Assembly (NCBI GenBank): GCA_964522015.1
Contig: CAZFST010000023.1
Location: forward strand, 1 to 64,000
DNA length: 64,000 nucleotides
Direction of reading: 5' to 3'
From: QQWI01 sp964522015
Lineage (GTDB): Bacteria > Bacillota > Clostridia > Peptostreptococcales > Acidaminobacteraceae
The notes below the pieces were generated by a model. It ran no database searches. It saw nothing but the letters and a program-made list of their open reading frames with translations, and was not told the origin of the DNA. Positions 59,541 through 64,000 of the stretch are shown here, piece by piece. The position numbers and the translations under genes are program-made. Within the stretch, counting starts at the first letter, position 1; each line of letters starts with the position of its first letter.

Positions 59541-62173
59541 CTAACCTTTTCTGCGCAATATTAAAGTAGTTCCTAAAAGGCTTACGAGTCCACCTATCAG
59601 ATAGAAAGGTAGTGCACTTTTTTCACCAGTTTTAGGTAGCGTTAAATCACCTTTAGGTATGACTGAGTCAAAGAGATTGACCTGATTTGTTGCATCTAAT
59701 TCGGTGACTAAATTACCTTGAGGGACAACTGGTGGTGCAATTACAACTTCGGCTTGGGTTATGGGTTGAGTCATTGCTTCAGTTATAGGTTGTGTTGTTG
59801 GTTGTGTTGTTGGTTGTGTTGTAGGTTGAGTTGTTGGTTGAGTTGCTGGTTCATCCTCTTCATCTGCTTGGGGTGCTATGGTTGTGGGAGCTTGGGTTGT
59901 TGGTGCTTGGGTTGTTGGCTCTTGGGTTGTTGGAGCTTGGGTTGTTGCGGCTTGAGTTGTTGGGGCTTGGGTTGTCGGCGCTTGGGTTGTCGGCGCTTGA
60001 GTTGTTGGCGCTTGAGTTGTTGGCGCTTGAGTTGTTGGCGCTTGAGTTGTTGGCGNNNNNNNNNNNNNNNNNNNNNNNNNNNNNNNNNNNNNNNNNNNNN
60101 NNNNNNNNNNNNNNNNNNNNNNNNNNNNNNNNNNNNNNNNNNNNNNNNNNNNNNNGTTGTTGGCGCTTGAGTTGTTGGCGCTTGAGTTGTTGGCGCTTGA
60201 GTTGTTGGCGCTTGGGTTGTTGGCGCTTGGGTTTCTACTGGTTTTTTTGAGATGAAAAAGTCTTTGTAGACGATTTCAGAAGCTGCCACGGCCGTTGGTC
60301 TGTCAACGATTGGCATGTAGAACCCAGGAGGGAAATCGGCCGTGGAAGCCTTGATTGGTGTTACTTCCACTGCACTTGGACCAAACTGCGGTGTATTCCA
60401 GTAAAGCGTAGACCGGATGCTGACTCTTGAAGATTCACTAAGGGTCAGTTGTTTTGAAACGTCGTTACTTGTTCTTGTATTGATGGGCAACCACATCGGT
60501 TCAGCGATAACTTTTCCTTCGTTATCGAATTTTTCTATTTTGTATTCATGTTGGAGAGCATAGGGTTTAGATTCTAATGGAGCCTTTTCGGCCTCCGAAG
60601 ACATTTGGCTCTTATAACGGAAATATGAACACAGGGCTTCAATTCCTTTGACTTCTACTTCAAAGCTGTCATAAATTGGGCCAGTTGGGCCATTGACTTC
60701 ACCAGGGAGAATGGTGGTATTTAAGGTTTCCACTTTTCCCAAAGAATTATCGATTGATTCAGGTTCTTTATCCACCTTGGTTGCCATTGCAAAGTCGCCC
60801 ACAGGACCGAATTCTTTTAAAGGCAATTCTGTGTGTTTATAGGAGAATTCCATCGTGTTGTTTCCAAAAATTTCGTTGTTAGGCCATCTGAAAGAATCCT
60901 TGTAATATTCCCAATTTTTCATTGTTATATTTTTAATGATACTTTCAAAAATCGGGGAATACATGAATCCACCAGTGACACGAGAATAAAGTTCTGCATA
61001 TTTAGAAACAATGACAATTGGGGATGGACCTGGTTCCTTGGGGAATTCTACAGGTGGTGGTCCTTCCAAAGCGCTGAGCATGGAGGCATCGGTTAAATCG
61101 GGACCAAAATTGGGGGCAAAATCGTAGATTTTAAATTTGTTGCTTAAATCATCGAATAAAAATCTTGGTGTTTTTTCGATGGTAACAGTTAACTGTGGGT
61201 TTACGGTATACACTTCATCACTTGGAATTGGTTCATAATCAACCATTGGTGTTGACATATCCATACTTTCCATTTCAGTAGGATTTTTTTTCATAATTAT
61301 GGAAATTCGAGTTCGATGTGTATAGTTACTAACCACTAGATTGTTTTCTTCATCAAACGAAATAAATTCTGATTCTTGTAAGGTAGTGAGTTCTGGTTTT
61401 GGTTCTTCATTGCCATATATATAAGGTAGGCCAAATTGATCTTGCGCTTTAACCGAGTAAGGGAAAGATACTTTTACTTCTTCTTTGAGCGTATCCCGAT
61501 TCGGGGTACTAGACGTAGTATCAAGATAACTTGGAGCTGTCAAATCTGTTGCACCTTCAATTATAAATTGGGTTGGAACTGGCTTTGGGCAAAGGACAAC
61601 AACTGTACCTTCACAAGTGATTGTGTCCGGTGCTGAGTTTGCTGGAGCCACCGATGAGCCAGGTTCAATTAACTGTAATTCGGCGCGATATGGCAATTCA
61701 ATATAAGAAATGCCATCTTGATTCTTTTTCCCTGTGTCTAGTATGTTTTTTGCTGCCTCGGTTCCAACTTGAAGGATATGCTTTTCAGGGTCATAGCTGA
61801 TGCCTTTTGGAAGATCCACGGGGTCAAAAGTTACACTCAAATGGTCCATTACATCCTCGGTCCCTTCTGGAGCTATATTTTCATAAGAGAAGATGAGCTC
61901 CAGCTCACTGGGACCATTTTCGTCTGTTTCTGATAAACTTGGGACTATAATAGAACCAAATTGGGCTACGAGTTCTTTTTGTTCTCCTGACCCCGTCATG
62001 GGCTGAATGTTGCTATCGGGAGCGGGAGTGATTTGTGAAGCTTGGACTTCAAGGCTTGACGATGGTTCTGGAGTTACAGGTTGAATTGGTTCTGCAAAAG
62101 CTGGCCACCAAGTGGTCACGATCATCATTGCAGAGAGTAGCAATGCCATAAAGCGCTTAAATGGTTTTTTCAA
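59541..62173 (-). CDS. LPKTG-anchored surface protein with TTQAP repeats, interrupted by an assembly gap
   Basis: The N-terminal frame (62173 down to the gap) has a signal peptide (KRFMALLLSAMMIVTTWWPAFA), several beta-rich domains and a TTQAP repeat region. After the gap the same frame gives nonsense (RQQLK repeats), while another frame continues TTQAP, then DEEDEPATQPTTQP, and ends in LPKTGEKSALPFYLIGGLVSLLG...LRRKG, a complete sortase signal. So this is one gene and the break is due to the arbitrary 100-base gap. Covalently attached to the cell wall; function otherwise unknown, probably adhesion. Repeat number unknown. Confidence 0.8.
59880..60233 (-). repeat. 15-bp tandem repeats coding TTQAP
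   Basis: Unit read on the plus strand as GTTGTTGGCGCTTGA with third-base variants. Copies next to the gap are identical, those further out are diverged. The gap lies inside the array, which is why assembly failed. Confidence 0.9.
60056..60155. other. assembly gap of 100 N
   Basis: Exactly 100 unknown bases, the usual placeholder for a gap of unknown size. It shifts the reading frame of the surface protein gene. Confidence 0.99.
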
Positions 62174-62247
62174 TGTTTTTCCTCGCTTTCATATGTACAC
62201 AACAATTCTTCTATAAAAATACTACAGTTGTTTTAAAAGATTGCATA

Positions 62248-64000
62248 CTACCCGGTGGGTAGTTTAGCACTAAGTTGAGAGCGATGATGAATATCAAGTT
62301 TAGTATAAATGCTTTTGAGAGCCATTTTGACTGTATTGGGCGAGATAAAAAGTGTTTCACCAATTGCTTTGTTGGTGTGCCCTTTAGCAGCTAAGTAAGC
62401 TATTTCATATTCTCGTTTCGTAAGATTTAGTTTCGTGGCTATATGGGTTTCTGGCAATCCATGCCCTGCAATGGCTTGACTTAGTTGGTAGATACGCAAT
62501 AAATGGGTCCGCTCAAATCCCTGTAATTTGAGCCTATCTAGGATAGGTCTTAAATTTAGGATGTTTTCTACAAAGGGCATGTAAAGTTGGTCTTGCAGGG
62601 CTAAATCTAAAGCTTCTTTTAAGTATACCGTGGCAACTTGGTCTCTAAATACCTTAGCGCTGGCAATTGCCATATAGATTTTTGTGTAAATGGTACTGAT
62701 TAAGCTTGAAAATACAGAGGCAGTTTCTAACAACTGGTCAGCTTCTCCCAGTAGTTTTGTGTATTGCCCACTGTTGATTAGGAGACGACCATAAACAATA
62801 TTGAGGAAGCCAATGGCAGGATAATAAAGGTTGCTATTGACAACATCACCATTCTCAATCCACTTGGGAACGCGGTTGATGGTAGTGCAATTCACAGTTG
62901 CGTTGATGAAGGCGTCACAAAGTTCAATAGTGCTTTCTAGATGATAGTTAACGCCTCCGGTAAGATCATTTTGAATGGCCTCTTGCATGGCCTCCACTTC
63001 TTTCACATGTCCTAGAGCATAAGCAATGCGCATTTGAAGAAAGCAAGCGCATAATGCGATGTCACTTTGCTGATTCTGTTGGGCTTTCACCCTTGCTCTA
63101 TGGGCTTCAATTTGGGCACTTGTAAAATCGCCTCTATTAAAGAAGCTCTCTGCAGATATTAGAGCTTCGCTACCACTGCCATGTCCATTTGTTATTTTTG
63201 AATAGGCACTGATGGCATACTCAAGGGAGCGAACTGTATCATCAAGGGTTCCAGGGTTTCGGTAGAACATATAGAGAACAGAGGGGGCACCAAAGGTCCA
63301 ACTACTTTGTGTGTCGATGAATTTGGCGGGACCCTTCATGAGGGCTTGGGCGGCCAAGATATTACTGTGCATGGCGTGGATGTCGTTGTATTTTGTGAAG
63401 GCCAATAAAAGCTGAAATTCTCCCAGTATTTGTTGATTGTACGCTGTACAAAGACCGTTGGCGGCACCGGGGAAGCTGGATGTACCAGTTTCCTCAGAAA
63501 CGGTACTCATATTATCTGTGAAGAACTGGCATGCCTCTTGAAAGCGGGCCATGTCGTTAAAAGTGAATAGGCACATAGCATAAACCAGTTGGGCGCATGG
63601 GTTTGCAATCAAGATTTCCCGAGGGCACTCTTGGAAATACTGATTAATTGTATCTATTTGGACTAGTCGGATGCTATGACCTTTATCTGCCACTAGGGTC
63701 TCCATAAGGCCTTTGAAGTTTTTGGCTAGGTAGTGGTGATGTAAGCCCCGCAGTGTCTGATTTTGCTGAGAGTTAGTGTAGAGAGTTGCATAGCGCAGGT
63801 GGATTTCACGCTTTTGCTCCGGTTGGAGTTGGTCAAATTGGGTTTTAAGATAGCCCCTAAGCAATGCGTGTACACTGACTAATTGATTATGTTCACGAAA
63901 TTCGACAAAGGCGTTTTGCTTACTGAGCCGACGTATCCAGTTTACGCTTTCGGCATATTCAATTTTAATAATTTCTGGAATGTATTTGATTTCAAGCTCT
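62248..64000 (-). CDS. MalT-like LuxR-family regulator, partial (5' end beyond the window)
   Basis: The frame stays open to base 64000, so the TTG at 63864 is not the real start; ...FREHNQLVSVHALLRGYL is continuous across it. 584 codons are visible. The centre is a helical repeat region of the MalT/TPR type, and the C terminus (about the last 65 residues) is a LuxR helix-turn-helix: LTKREYEIAYLAAKGHTNKAIGETLFISPNTVKMALKSIYTKL. The missing N terminus should hold the STAND ATPase. It lies just upstream of the LPKTG protein gene (74 bases apart) and may control it. Confidence 0.85.
   Translation of the reverse strand, partial: ELEIKYIPEIIKIEYAESVNWIRRLSKQNAFVEFREHNQLVSVHALLRGYLKTQFDQLQPEQKREIHLRYATLYTNSQQNQTLRGLHHHYLAKNFKGLMETLVADKGHSIRLVQIDTINQYFQECPREILIANPCAQLVYAMCLFTFNDMARFQEACQFFTDNMSTVSEETGTSSFPGAANGLCTAYNQQILGEFQLLLAFTKYNDIHAMHSNILAAQALMKGPAKFIDTQSSWTFGAPSVLYMFYRNPGTLDDTVRSLEYAISAYSKITNGHGSGSEALISAESFFNRGDFTSAQIEAHRARVKAQQNQQSDIALCACFLQMRIAYALGHVKEVEAMQEAIQNDLTGGVNYHLESTIELCDAFINATVNCTTINRVPKWIENGDVVNSNLYYPAIGFLNIVYGRLLINSGQYTKLLGEADQLLETASVFSSLISTIYTKIYMAIASAKVFRDQVATVYLKEALDLALQDQLYMPFVENILNLRPILDRLKLQGFERTHLLRIYQLSQAIAGHGLPETHIATKLNLTKREYEIAYLAAKGHTNKAIGETLFISPNTVKMALKSIYTKLDIHHRSQLSAKLPTG

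Noticed and set aside
59880..60233. Regular short repeats that might suggest a CRISPR array
   Set aside because: The unit is 15 bases with no spacers and codes TTQAP in a surface protein.
59718..60250. Cys/Trp/Leu-rich plus-strand frames over the repeat array
   Set aside because: They are the complement of the TTQAP-coding repeats and cross the N gap.

Overview
The window reads as a low-to-moderate-GC Firmicute, most likely a strictly anaerobic fermenting member of the Clostridia. The grounds are AGGAGG-type ribosome sites, many TTG starts, sortase and BspA-type surface proteins, two [FeFe]-hydrogenase-type proteins, AdhE, pyruvate phosphate dikinase, and a succinyl-CoA to crotonyl-CoA (4-hydroxybutyrate) gene set of the kind known from Clostridium kluyveri and C. 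aminobutyricum. Genus cannot be settled by reading alone. No tRNA, rRNA, CRISPR array, transposase or phage gene was seen. An exactly 100-base N gap sits at 60056-60155 inside a tandem repeat.

Region 1 (1-10234, all minus strand) is the most unusual part. A full-length 1223-residue secreted protein has a signal peptide, fibronectin-type modules, a pre-peptidase-like module and a C-terminal AHH nuclease domain, and is followed by an Imm11/DUF1629-type immunity gene. Downstream lie two headless cassettes that repeat the same trunk segment almost exactly but carry different tips and different candidate immunity genes. I read this as a polymorphic toxin locus with silent, swappable tip cassettes. 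The first cassette has an in-frame TGA.

Region 2 (10488-17384, plus) holds a MacA/MacB-type efflux set, a two-component system, a Crp/Fnr regulator and an aldehyde dehydrogenase carrying an in-frame tandem palindromic insertion. Region 3 (17422-27989) holds a secreted protease-like protein that appears catalytically dead and lies behind a GEMM-type cyclic-dinucleotide riboswitch with a terminator, a Phd-Uma2 fusion, a DUF2975/YozG-like/DUF4153 membrane set, a CBS protein, and a diguanylate cyclase followed at once by a papain-like lipoprotein.

Region 4 (28103-40559, minus) is a tightly packed run of nine genes: a 2Fe-2S thioredoxin-like ferredoxin, a PAS-containing hydrogenase-like sensor, a SpoIIE-type phosphatase, a group-B-like [FeFe] hydrogenase, AdhE, 4-hydroxybutyryl-CoA dehydratase, 4-hydroxybutyrate CoA-transferase, 4-hydroxybutyrate dehydrogenase and succinate semialdehyde dehydrogenase. 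It looks like a redox- or H2-sensing module joined to an electron-disposing carbon pathway.

Region 5 (40560-64000) is mixed: two related candidate small RNAs ending in strong terminators, a DUF2871 membrane protein, a TPR histidine kinase, a CcpN-like regulator with pyruvate phosphate dikinase, a membrane Ser/Thr kinase beside an HTH protein, a TldD/PmbA pair, a MerR-GGDEF fusion, a VOC protein, two large surface proteins (BspA-type and LPKTG-anchored) and a MalT-type LuxR regulator cut by the right edge.
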